Shown here one piece after another: positions 23,987 to 34,594 of a DNA stretch of 64,000 bases (its first letter is position 1; every line of letters starts with the position of its first letter). The notes under the pieces were generated by a model. That model did no database searches. It saw only the letters and a list, made by a program, of their open reading frames with translations, and had not been told where the DNA came from. The stretch comes from Sambucus nigra (lineage: Eukaryota; Streptophyta; Magnoliopsida; Dipsacales; Adoxaceae): positions 336,568,504 to 336,632,503 of the forward strand of contig OX422211.1 in NCBI GenBank assembly GCA_949130495.1, read 5' to 3'. The translations under genes were made by a program, and so were the position numbers.

Positions 23987-24798
23987 TCACCCCCAAACAA
24001 GACTGAAGCGTGAGTCTTGTTGGATAGAGGCTAAAAGTGGTGAATGAACTTGTATGGCAAAGTGCATCACGCGATGCAAAGCATCGGTGGACCATGGGTG
24101 GGTTGGTATTAGGGTAAGGGTGAGCGTTATGAGGTATCGTCCACGGGCGTTGTTGAGATTAAAGGTGAGGGCAACTAGGGCCCTATAAGCATGGTGCTCT
24201 AATTGGTGAGGGAGGCGAAATGGTTTGAAAAGTGTAATGGGGTGGGGCTCATGGAAATTACACGACCGTTCTATGAATAGACGATGAGAATGGTCGCGCC
24301 GTGACACGCCAGGGAGCTGTCGAGAAGAAAAATCAACACCGTAAGGAAGCGGTGTGCATGGAGGAACAAGCTCGGTGTCACGAAAGTGGAGAGTATCACC
24401 ACAAATATTCTCGTAGATGGTGGAGGATGCTTTCAGGTGAGGATCTAAAAATGTAGATGAAAACGTGAAATGTGTAAAATCAAGATCCAAACCAGGTGGT
24501 GGGGTAGAAGGTACAATGGGTGGGTTAGGAGGGATAAATGGTGGAGGAAGATGATCCAACTCAAGCGTGGGAGACACACACTCATTGGGAGGAGTAAAGG
24601 AATACTCACAAGGGAGTGTGGTTTCTAAAGATGGAGTGGTCAACTTTTTCACAAGAATATCGTCGATGAATGGGGTAGTTGGTTCAAACGAGGCACCAAG
24701 ATCGGAGATAGAGGAATCACTAGAAATAATGGTCTCAAGATGAGCCAAGCATGGTGGAACAATATCCATATCCGGATAGGTAGGAACTATCACAGATC
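23987..24798 (-). pseudogene. Distal part of the element E reading frame (split by LTR G)
   Basis: This is the C-terminal ~270 codons of a frame whose start is at 31106. It is Pro/Ser/Thr-rich, with a proline-dense core (PPNPPIVPSTPPPG near 24480-24520). Near the end (about 24107-24232) it reads LFKPFRLPHQLEHHAYRALV. This aligns by eye with the integrase segment [20 protein letters not shown] of the Athila-like element at about 6840-6900: KP, LP, LEH and AY are shared, and a following R.L.L pattern also fits. No RT, RNase H, protease or complete integrase core is present. The product is unknown. I infer a deletion derivative that kept a Gag-like start and an integrase tail around a proline-rich middle. 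The frame is continuous with 30637-31106 if the inserted LTR and one 4-base target copy are ignored. Confidence 0.6.
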
Positions 24799-26312
24799 TG
24801 TGACAACCCGAATACAATTATGATAAACTATGTTTAAATCATGATTAGCTTATGTGATATGAATAATATGTTATTATTATATATAATGTTAAGTCATTAT
24901 GTTTAGTCTAAACCTACCTTCATAAAGCATGAAATATCGAATTAGTTACAAATATGAAATTTTGAAGTTTTCGGTAGGAATGTTCATATTTAAGGCTAGT
25001 TTTGACTTGTATTATATAATAGTTGACTTGAGGTTTAAACTATATAGTTGTAGATATATGAATTAGATTTGTAACACAATAAATGGTGCATCAAATGGAG
25101 GTTCGATTAAGAAGTTATACCAAAACTACGAAACAAGGGCAAAACAGTCCATCCGTTAAGTGGTATTTTGTCTTATTATGGCAACAAATGTTTTGTTTTC
25201 ATTGGATGGGAAGGGTGGTGGCTTTGGCCGACTTCAAACCCTTATAATTACCTCATTATTCATCCAAATTCATCCATGAGAGATTTGAATCTTAAAGAAA
25301 GAGAATTAGGAAGTTAGGAAGAAAAAGTGAGCAGAAAATTGGAGAAAAATCCGTAGAAATTACGTAGAAGTCCCAAAGGTAATCCTAACCACAAATCTTG
25401 TTATTTTTCATATATTACTGTTTTAGATGATATAAATCATCATTTTTAGTAAACTTTCATCCCTTGATATATGTTTGTGGTTAGATGAAAGTTTAAGTTA
25501 AGTTGAATGTACAAAACTCTAAAATTGCTTTGTTTAGAAACTTTGTTTATTCAAACTTCCATATATTTTTGTATACTTACTGGAATTGATTTATTCAAAT
25601 TGGAAATTAACCTGTAATCATATTTGTATGACATATCCAAAAATCATTTGAAAATACCAAGAAATGAGTCTTTGGTGAGAGTTTGAAGTTCGGGTATGAA
25701 ATCTGCCCCGAGGGTAAAAGTATACATACCATATGTTTGATGTCTTACTTGACATAGCAAATGAACTCTAAAAACTATGAAATTTTAATCTCGTATTATT
25801 AAATATATTTACTGATATTAGGCACAATATCATAGAAAATTATAATGTATAAAAATTATGAAAATTCTTGGAAGATGACTGAATGATAGAGGAGCTTATA
25901 TGGCATATTTGCGAGGTAGAAAAGCAATGGGATTATCTCGCTCTAGGAAAGTTGAAATGATGCACCGACTTTTGTATTGGAATCGTAATATGATAAGGAT
26001 TGAATTACCAAGAGTAAATGAATGTATATTTGGTCTATGATTTGGATATGTTAAATATATTAACATGATTTTGGATGGAACTTCACTTGTGATAAATGAT
26101 TTGAATAGAATCATATGATGCTTATGGACTGAATTATGTTTAAGTCGTTCTTTGGATTGTTAATATTCTTATGATGATACTAATATTGTAAGAATGATAG
26201 GAAGGGAAGAAGATTTTATTGAACAAGTACCGGATAAAGGAAAGGGAAAAGCCAGTTAGACTATCAAGGTGAGTGTACTTATGATTTGTTTCATATATAA
26301 ATATGAATATAG

Positions 26313-26732
26313 CTCTAAGAGTGGATTTGTTTGAATACTTCGGTATTCAGGATTTGTTTGGATATTAAAATATCTAGGATTTGTTTGGGTCTCATGATCC
26401 CGGATTGGTTTGAATACTTCGGTATTCAGGATTTGTTTGGATATTAAAATATCCAGGATTTGTCTGGGTCTTATTATCCAAGATTGGAATTGGACAAAGA
26501 TCCAATGATTTGTTGGAACTTATGTTCCAGGATTTGTTATTGCCAATGGGCAGACTTATTATTGCCAGTGGGCATAATTACTATTGCCAATGGGCTGTCT
26601 TATTATTGCCAATGGGCAGACATACTATTTTCGATGGGAAGAATTATCATGGCCAATGGGCATAATTATTTGGGCATTATGGTCCAGGATTTGTTATTGC
26701 CAACGGGCAGGATTAATTGGATTTAATATCCA
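26313..26732 (+). repeat. Array of about 18 short hairpins with differing stems
   Basis: Consecutive inverted repeats of 9-18 bases are spaced 4-13 bases apart, many joined by AGGATTTGTTTG-like linkers. Examples: TGAATACTTCGGTATTCA (26332 and 26411), GGATATTAAAATATCC (26439; 26360 with one wobble end), ATTGGACAAAGATCCAAT (26489), TGGAACTTATGTTCCA (26514), TGCCAATGGGCA (26541, 26607), TGCCAGTGGGCA (26563), TGCCAACGGGCA (26698), TGGGCATTATGGTCCA (26671, one G-T pair), TGGATTTAATATCCA (26718). Stem sequences differ while pairing is kept. Two hairpins have the TTCG loop closed by C-G, known as very stable in RNA. Function unknown. Confidence 0.85.
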
Positions 26733-27069
26733 CAAATTAGATGTATAACCGTTAATTCATTGTATGGCATGATTCATTGGATTTAATATCCACATATTTG
26801 ATATATAACTGTTAATTCATTATATGGCGTTATTAGTTGGATTAATATCCACAGATTTGATATATAACTGTTAATTCATTATATGGCAGGATTGGTTGGA
26901 TGGATATCCACATATTTGATATATAACTGTTAATTCATTATATAGCAGGATTGGTTGAATTTAATATCCATAGATTTGATATATATATATAACTGTTAAT
27001 TCATTGTATGGAAGGATTGATTGAATTAATATCCAGAGATTTGATATAGAATTGTTATTTCATTTCAGG
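26716..27069 (+). repeat. Six units of a ~60-bp tandem repeat in LTR G
   Basis: Starts lie at about 26717, 26777, 26837, 26895, 26954 and 27019. Each unit has a TTGGAT..ATCCA hairpin followed by TATATAACTGTTAATTCATT and TATGGCAGGATT-like sequence. It continues directly from the hairpin array, and its hairpin is the last type in that array. Confidence 0.85.
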
Positions 27070-27455
27070 GAAGGAGTACCTCACTAAGCTAAATGCTTAT
27101 GGTGTATATTTTGATATTTTCAGGGTTGTAAGCTACCAGCTAAGATGTCATATGATCAGTGATTTGAGAGTTTCACCGTTAGAAAGAGCTGGGGATTAGA
27201 CATGGGGTTTTTTTTATTGTCACACTGAGGTTTAATACACTCACATATTGTATATATTGAGTTAGCATGGATTGAGTTGATCATAGTTAATCACATTATT
27301 GTATGCCTGCTTAATTACAACTCTGATATTGATTTACGGTATGGAATAAGAATAATATTATGTTCATTGTGCACATTATGTAGGAAAATATTGATAAATG
27401 AATTATATTTCCAATGGGCTCAAGATTATGATCTAATAATAAATTATTAGTATGG

Positions 27456-30400
27456 TGTAACACCCCGCCTAATTAAATACCGGGTGGCCAGTCCCATACC
27501 AAATTAAAACAGAATATACAGTTGGCTCATTCTTAGCATCACTGTCGAAAACATTTACAACTCACCCAATACTCAATTAAGCTGGTGTTAAAAACTTTTC
27601 AAATTTTAATTTAACAAAATCCATTTCCAGTTTAAGAATAACACAACACATTTTATTCTACAACACTGATAACCAATTAGATAACACAAAATAATTTGAA
27701 TGCAATTGGAATAAACATTTCCAAATAATATTAATCCATTACAGTAATCCCAACAATATCAAATGTATTAAAATGACACGAATACCATAGTATTTGACCC
27801 CGATAGAAGAAGATAACTGAATCCTTTGGGCGACATGCCCTACTAAGAGAATACTGTGAATCAAATGATGATAAGCGTCTAAGAAAAACTCCATAAATCC
27901 ATAGCCTGTCATAATCCGCTAAGGTTGACGTCCCTGTTGCTGGACACCTGATATAGAAGATATAATAGAAAAGAAAATATGCAAGGAAACGGGTCAGAGC
28001 CCGATTGTGTAAATGATTTTTAAAACAGCAAGTATTTAACAAGTGCAATAAATCTTTTATTATGTACATGTTAGACCCAACTCTCACTTGCCATTCTCAC
28101 CTCTCAACTAGAGTGCACACTTAACATTTCCTATTAACCTCCTAGTTAATGGTTCCTCTTTTCTACTCTATATTATAATTCCATCCCAATATCATAATCC
28201 CCATATGTCCCATACCATACGTCACATTATTATTCATTTACATTTCTCATCGTTTCTCATTAACATGAATCATTTCTCATTAATATGAATTAAGTTTTTC
28301 AATAAACATTCATTAACTTAATTCAATTATCTTTCTCTATTCACCGTTATCTACAATTATCACCGTAGATATATTTAACCATAATAAATATCCATTCATT
28401 CATTTAATCCATTATATATATATTCATATATAATACGGCACCCCGAGTCACAGCTGTGGTGCAATGCATTACTCTGCTATCATGTCCCAATATCGCTGCT
28501 CGCCGAAAAGGGGACAAAAGGTTCGGTAAGGATTTCTCGAACCAGAAACAACAACACAATCATTGGAGGCAAACATAGTTCTCATACCCATGGGTCACGT
28601 ACATACCTACGTTCCCACAGTCAGCGGACTTATCAACTCCCCGATAAGTCTTTCATAGACCTATGTTCTTGAGCGACAAATCAAAGATCACATGGATTCA
28701 TCAGGATATGACTGCCCTCACGCGCAAACCTCCCACCGATAGCAAGTAAGCTAGGTATGTCATTCACATAATCATTAATCAATCAAATAGGTATTATTAT
28801 ACCTATAGTATACTAACAACAAGGTACTCACATTAACCTTAGATTATTCCCTTACGTAGCATTATATCTCTTTTAATCCCACGTATTAAAATGTCATATC
28901 TTTACTTCATAATTTAATTATCCTCGCATCCTATAACATCTCTCCACTCCCGACATCGTTAAGGTTCATGCACGGAGCGTCTCGCAAAGCGAAATCCAAA
29001 CAAGGAACCCTTCCAATACACTACTACTTAACTTTGTCGATCGAGGAGGTTCGTCAACTTCAAATATGCGATCGGAATAACCTCATCCCCTCTTTCAACC
29101 AAATGTGTTCTAAACTCCCATCTCTATCCAGGAGCCGTACCACTACGTTCTTGTACTACACTCAGCCCTTGCAAAATCAATAATAAGCTTAAACTCAGTC
29201 CTTGATGTTTAAATTGTAACCCTAAGGCTACCCAGGTGTTATATTAAATCTCCCCTACTTGAACTATCCTTAATCCTCATACAAACAGATTAGAATCCAA
29301 CACATGAATCAACAACCGAAATCTCTTTAACTTTAATTATCATAATTCTAATCAATTAAATCCCAATCAAATTAATTCAAATCTTAACTAGGGCTTACTG
29401 ATCTTCTCTAAGTCCCATAATATCCAATTAATAATCACCGAAGATCTACAAAAGTTTTGGGATAAGAACCAACATTAAAAAGAAACAACATCGTGAATTC
29501 TCATATTTTAAATACTCAGAAAAATCAGATCCAAAAATTATTCAAATCATCAATCCGACTTCAGATTTGGATTCTACACGAAAAATTGAGTCAGGTATGT
29601 ATTTTGAGTTTTTCTTAAATCTCATCCAAATGCACTCAAAAAGAAGATCTAAACATTCCAAATTGGCTCTTCTCATTCCACTCGTTTTTGCCTCTTTTTC
29701 AAGAAAATTATCAACATATTATCTTCAAGAACATAAAATTATTTTCAGAATTTCTTCCACAGATTGATGAATATTTATTGGATTACTGACTACCTACAAC
29801 ATGAGTTTAATTCCTATATATTTTTAGATTCCAAAAATCCATTAACAACTATATCCTTTCATCTTCCAAGCATGAAAATCATCTCTTTTTATAACTATCC
29901 TAACATGGACAATATACGAACTTAAATTGTAAATATCAAACACTTGCCTCTAATGAAGATCTGACCCTTTGGAGTTGAATAACACAGGAGGTGATGGTGG
30001 TGGTGACCTTTGACCTTTGGTTCTCCTCCTTCCCAAGCAAACTTCTTTTTCTTTCGAAGCAACCTTCCACTCTCTCTAAGAAGATGACTTTTCAATTTTG
30101 TGTAGAAGAGATGAAATGAACCTACATACACTAATCTCCAAATACTTATAATAAGACAAAATACGAAATCACTATTCACCCCCCTTGTAAAAATAATCAA
30201 AATGCCCTTCTGGGTTGTCTTTTCATTTCCAAATGACCCGAAACTCAAAATTAACATCCAAATAGACTTTTCTGACTATTTCGAACCTTTCGGACGCAAC
30301 AACGCAGTCGAAATGACTATAAGGTCGATAAAAAATAAATTTTCTTTTTAATTTAATAAATTAGTCCCGACACGTCCCATACCGCGTCTGACTAAAAATT

Positions 30401-30609
30401 CAAATTACAGAATTTATATCATACCGTCATATCAATGACATCACATTCATATATTACCTAAATATCTTTAAGTAATATTCAGAATCATCCATTTTAATAT
30501 CCACAATTCCGATAAAACCCAAATGAATTAATTTATAATAAGATCCAATTAATCCATTAATTTAAAATATAACCCATTTTAAAAGTCATTAAAATTACGG
30601 GGTATTACA
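27456..30609 (-). repeat. Solo LTR of family B type, minus strand, with TATGG target duplication
   Basis: Read on the minus strand it starts TGTAATACCCCGTAA at 30609 and ends ATTAGGCGGGGTGTTACA at 27456, about 3.15 kb. The flanks are perfect 5-bp duplications TATGG (27451-27455 and 30610-30614). Start and end match the family B LTRs at 32609-35756 and 59442-62225. The conserved CCAGCAACAGGGACGTC block (minus strand, near 27930-27950) matches their CCAGCCACAGGGGCGTC. No internal region remains, so it arose by LTR-LTR recombination after insertion into LTR G. Confidence 0.9.
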
Positions 30610-30614
30610 TATGG

Positions 30615-30636
30615 ATATTGGGTTTGGGGTGTGACA
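30615..30636 (+). repeat. Right end of solo LTR G
   Basis: The 22 bases ending GGTTTGGGGTGTGACA complete LTR G beyond the TATGG-flanked insertion. The element E reading frame resumes at 30637. Confidence 0.65.
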
Positions 30637-31106
30637 GATTCTATCTCGAAAAAATGGTGATCACTTGGTTGCCATGACAACTGTGGGAATCTGTGAGGAT
30701 CCACAACATTTGGTTGGGATTCGTATTGCATGCAAGGGTGATCACACAACTCGGGATTAGATACAGCGGGATAGTAGGCCGAGGTGGATTCCGGAACAGT
30801 GTCAAATGGATACACATGTTCCATAGTGGGTTCGGATGGATATGACAAGTACGAACACTCATGGGACATGTGATCGGCATAAGAATAATGGGTGCATGAT
30901 AATATTGGTGACACGTTGACACTCGACACCGAGGGTGATGGAAAATGAGGTGCGTGCATGGACGGGTCAAGAGTATCTACATTACTCGTGAGAGAGGTGA
31001 GACCACTAAGGATATCATAAAGAGACGGCTCATGATCACTCTCATTCGTGTCGCGTGACAATGGAAAATGACCAAAGTAGTCCCGTAAAGGACGTTCTTC
31101 GGCCAT
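30637..31106 (-). pseudogene. Proximal part of the element E reading frame
   Basis: The ATG at 31106 opens about 156 codons before LTR G interrupts. The N-terminus MAEERPLRDYFGHF resembles the MAEE.TL.EL start of Athila-type Gag, which supports this start. The rest is Ser/Pro/His/Tyr-rich with no zinc knuckle or capsid core recognised. The frame contains no stop of its own up to the insertion point, and together with 23987-24798 it gives a frame of about 425 codons. An intact frame this long in an otherwise enzyme-less element suggests it was kept during the element's active life. Function unknown. Confidence 0.6.
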
Positions 31107-32099
31107 GAGGAGAGTTTATTTTTTTTGATTTATTAAATTTTTTCAAAAGGAAAGAAAATATTTTTGGATTTTCTAAAAAAAAAAGGAAGAAAATATTTTT
31201 GAAATTTTCTAAAATGAAAGAAAGAAATATTTTTGGATTTTTTTTATAAAAATGAAAGAAAATATTTTATTGGATTTTTGGAAGAAAAGGTGGGGAAAAA
31301 AATATGGACTCTTGATTTGGATGAACTAACTAAAATCGACTACCGAAAAATGAATTGGACACACGCAAGCCAAGGAGAAATCCTAACTAGCACACAACCA
31401 ATTTTTATCTTCAAATTAAGTGAAAGGGGTAGTCAAATTTTAATTAAGTCCGAGGGTGATAAAAATCCACGGAAATATCTTAGTGATCGCCCTTGCAAAA
31501 AGGTTCTCCTAGTGGGATACCTAGTTAATTGATTTTAAATTTAGTGATGGCTAGGGTAGCACACAATGGTAAGCGAGTGAGTCGGGTGATGAAATCCCTT
31601 CACGTGAGTGATCGGGTGTAGTTCTTAATCAATTAATTCATCACACCATTCAAAAATAAATACGAGAATAAAATCATATAAGAGCACACAATAATTGACT
31701 CGCTAACAGGAGAGGCGCGAAGGTTTTGAAATGTACCTCGCACGGTTTTTACGCCGTGGGGTACAGAAAAATTTTGAGTCGACCGGGGGGAGATTACGCC
31801 TATCTCAGTAGGCCCCGGGAGTCCTACCAACCCAAGGTAGAGAGGCTTCTAAATCCTCGCCTTTGGACGCCCTCTCCCTACCTTGTCCAGTTTCCCTATC
31901 ACGCTTGTCTTCGATTTTTTTAATTTTTAAAAGGAAAAATAAAATATAGGTGTCTCTATGCACTGCAATACAAGCAATGATAAAAATCCTAATACAAGCC
32001 TTCTAAAATAAAGAAAAATGGTACTAAAATGCAAAAAAATATTGGAGATAAATGAACTACAAAATTGAATCCACTCCGAATGCTTCACGCTCCCAAAAA
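31107..32099 (-). other. 5' leader of element E
   Basis: About 1 kb between primer site and ATG on the minus strand. It contains a four-unit imperfect repeat of roughly 36 bp (31146-31285) built of GAAAGAAAATATTTTTGGATT words. A GC-richer patch (31720-31880) resembles the spacer style of packaging leaders. No coding call. Confidence 0.45.
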
Positions 32100-32113
32100 C
32101 GGCAACGACGCCA
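32100..32113 (-). promoter_or_regulatory. Degenerate tRNA-Asp primer binding site of element E
   Basis: Minus-strand TGGCGTCGTTGCCG lies two bases inside the LTR end. It differs by one base from the first 14 bases of the tRNA-Asp complement, while the expected following GGGGA is lost to a T run. This sets the element's orientation and its clade. Confidence 0.75.
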
Positions 32114-32115
32114 TT

Positions 32116-32608
32116 TGATAACTTGTTTTTTCGGTGTCGTTGTTGAAAGCCAAGTCAATCAAAACCTCAAATACCTACAAAATAATATGAATCTAAAGTG
32201 TAAAGGTAAGTAAGGGTATCAATCCACATCAAGTGGGTAAGCTAGAGACCAACTCAATTGTAATTCACTTTTTATTTTCTTTTTGTGCTTTTTCACTTTT
32301 TCACTTTTTCTAATTTTTTTAGCTTTTTCAATATTAAAACAGTTGGGTGAGATTAGGAGAAATAATACTAAACTAAACTAAATGAGAGATGAATTTACAA
32401 AATAAAAAGTGACTAAAATTAAAAATAAAGTCTAATAGAAAAATATGAGATAAATGAGGTAAATGAATGTGAGAACAATCAAGGAATGAGAGTACACCAC
32501 AAATTTTAGCTATTCTAGTTTATTAATTTCATTAATTGAATTCTCCCAAATTAACATCAAAATTACAAATCAACTCTCATTGCAAATGCAAATTTAATAG
32601 TAACCTTT
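32116..32608 (-). repeat. 5' LTR of element E, broken by family B insertion
   Basis: Nearly identical to 19129-19618, differing by an ~11-base extra TTTTTCAC unit and scattered substitutions. At 32608 it is cut by the TG start of a family B LTR; the expected continuation is visible at 19619. Confidence 0.85.
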
Positions 32609-33723
32609 TGTAATACCCCGTATTTTTATGCTATATTAATTTGGGGATTTATTAAATCTAATGTGAGTTAATTATTTAATAAAAATCCGAAAATTAATTA
32701 TGTTATAATTATTAACGTGACGAGAGTTAGTAATTATCGAAAATTTGTTGAATATTACTAATGAGCAAAGTAATATGCAATATTGGTTATATTGAATGTC
32801 ACGAGTGAATAAAATGACAATTTTGGAAATTTGAGTCGGGACACGCCCGTGTCGTGTCGGGACTAAACATTGATAAATAAAAGTGAATATTTTATAAGTC
32901 ATTTGTATGGTCGTTTTGAGTGCGCCAACGCGTCCGGAAGGGTCGAGATAGTCAGAAAAGTGTATCCGAGGGTTTAGTTTGGGTCTCAGGGCGTTTTTAG
33001 GCCTAAGTGGTACCCCGGGAGGGCGTTTTGGACATTTCGCAATTATGGGTAATTAAACCCACGAAAATCAGTAATCTATATCATCCATTTAGGTTAGTCA
33101 GCTAGGGTTATAAATCACAAACACAAGAACGTCCATAGGAGAGGAAGGAGAGAGCTCTCAAGGAAGATTCAAGGCCTAAAAGCCATCCGTTTGCACCGCC
33201 ACCACCACCAACGCGTAGATCGCGCGACGGGCTACGCGACCACACCAAAATCATCTGCAAATCAGAACACTAAAAATCCCAGGCAAGTGTTTATCTTGCT
33301 TATTTCGTTGATGCATCTTTCATATTAGTGTAGGAATGATTAGGATGAGTTTTATGGAAGAAAACCTAAGATTTGAGATAGGAATCGCATATAGTTATGG
33401 TTTAAATGATAATTCTAGAAACCCTTGCCATGTAGAGGAATTTACCCACGAAATTATGATGTTTATAAGAAGAAATTTCTGGAAAAACAGATTGGAACCA
33501 TGATTTAGAGATTTCTAGGGTTCTTGAATATTTAAATGAATTATGGCATGATTAATCCATGTTTAGTGACGTAAATTGACATGCTTTACGTAGGAAATGT
33601 ATGATATCATGTTAGGATGTTAGTAGTACAAATTTTGAGACGTTTGGGATTGTAAAATATGGATTTGGTGTAAGTTAGAAGATGAAACCCGTAACTGCAA
33701 TTCTGCAAATTTTGCAGACCTGC

Positions 33724-33799
33724 TTGATCGATCGATCGAGCCCAGAGCTTCGATCGATCGAAGGTTCGATCGATCGAGCCCCAGACCTCGATCGATCAA
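33724..33799 (+). repeat. Cluster of GATCGATC palindromes in LTR B1
   Basis: Four closely spaced motifs: TTGATCGATCGATCGAG, TTCGATCGATCGAAG, TTCGATCGATCGAG and CTCGATCGATCAA, separated by CCCAGAG/CCCCAGAC-type spacers. They lie about 1.1 kb into the LTR. The second family B LTR has different CGATCGGACCG words in the corresponding part. Confidence 0.8.
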
Positions 33800-34360
33800 C
33801 CCCTCCTGGCAGACTCCTACTTCCTTTTAAATGAGTTAAATTCAATTTATTGTGATATAATTCTTGGGCATCCTTAATAAAATGTTTTGGGAGATAGGGA
33901 AGACCAGTAGGACGTGTGAATAGATTTTGGGACCCTTGATGTCGGGCAAAGATTGTATTTTGGGATAATTACATAAGGGTCGGTGAATTTATGATTTAAA
34001 GAGATAGACACGTAAGAGAGTTACTTTGGGACAAATGTGTATACCTACTGAATTTTATACTTGGGAGGATAGAATTCATGAGCGTTATGTAGTAAGTGGA
34101 AAGGTTCCTCAAATTAAAGTAAGATGTGAACGGTTATACGTGATAATTAAATAATGATAAATAAAAGTCGTAACTATGGGATTTGAGAATATACCCATTA
34201 TTGATATGGTAATATTAGTATATTTATATGATTGTGTATGCATACACTATCTATGTGTGAAAATCATGCCCACGCTACTTGCTATCCTTGAGGTTTCCGC
34301 GCTGGGACAGTCTTATCTCGATGGGACCTTTATGGGGGATATTGACTTGTACCCTAGAAG

Positions 34361-34594
34361 ATAGATATCCTTGGTACAGGCTATCGATGTAATAGTTAAG
34401 ACGGTCCTAAGAGACGCAGGCATGTGCCATCCTCTTAGAGACTTGGAATCTATGCTTAGCCTCATATTGTTTGGGTATAGATATCCTTGGTATAGGCTAT
34501 CGCAGTGATAGTTCAGACGGTCCTAAGAGACGCAAACATATGCCATCCTCTTAGAGACTTGGAATCTATACTTCGCCTCAATATTGTTTGAGTA
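34361..34594 (+). repeat. 116-bp tandem duplication found only in LTR B1
   Basis: ATAGATATCC starts at 34361 and 34477. Both copies carry GACGGTCCTAAGAGACGCA and CTTAGAGACTTGGAATCTAT. The other family B LTR copies (near 36340 and 61010) have a single unit. Confidence 0.8.

Larger units (their letters stand above)
24799..27455 (+). repeat. Solo LTR G, left part (Tekay-like style)
   Basis: The LTR starts TGTGACAACCCG at 24799 and ends GGGGTGTGACA at 30636. A later minus-strand LTR splits it at 27455/30615. Without that insert it is about 2.68 kb. Start and end wording match the chromovirus LTRs elsewhere in the window (TGTAACA..CCC start, GGGTGTCACA end). Flanks are GATC and GATT, a weak 4-base target duplication. 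It interrupts the element E frame and has no internal region, so it is a solo LTR. It carries the hairpin array and the 60-bp repeat listed separately. Confidence 0.7.

Noticed and set aside
26313..26732. CRISPR-like array
   Set aside because: Units are not a constant repeat with unique spacers; the variable part is itself palindromic, lengths vary, and the setting is a plant LTR.
27731..28087. 118-codon minus-strand frame
   Set aside because: Falls inside the family B solo LTR and matches the non-coding LTR block of the other copies.
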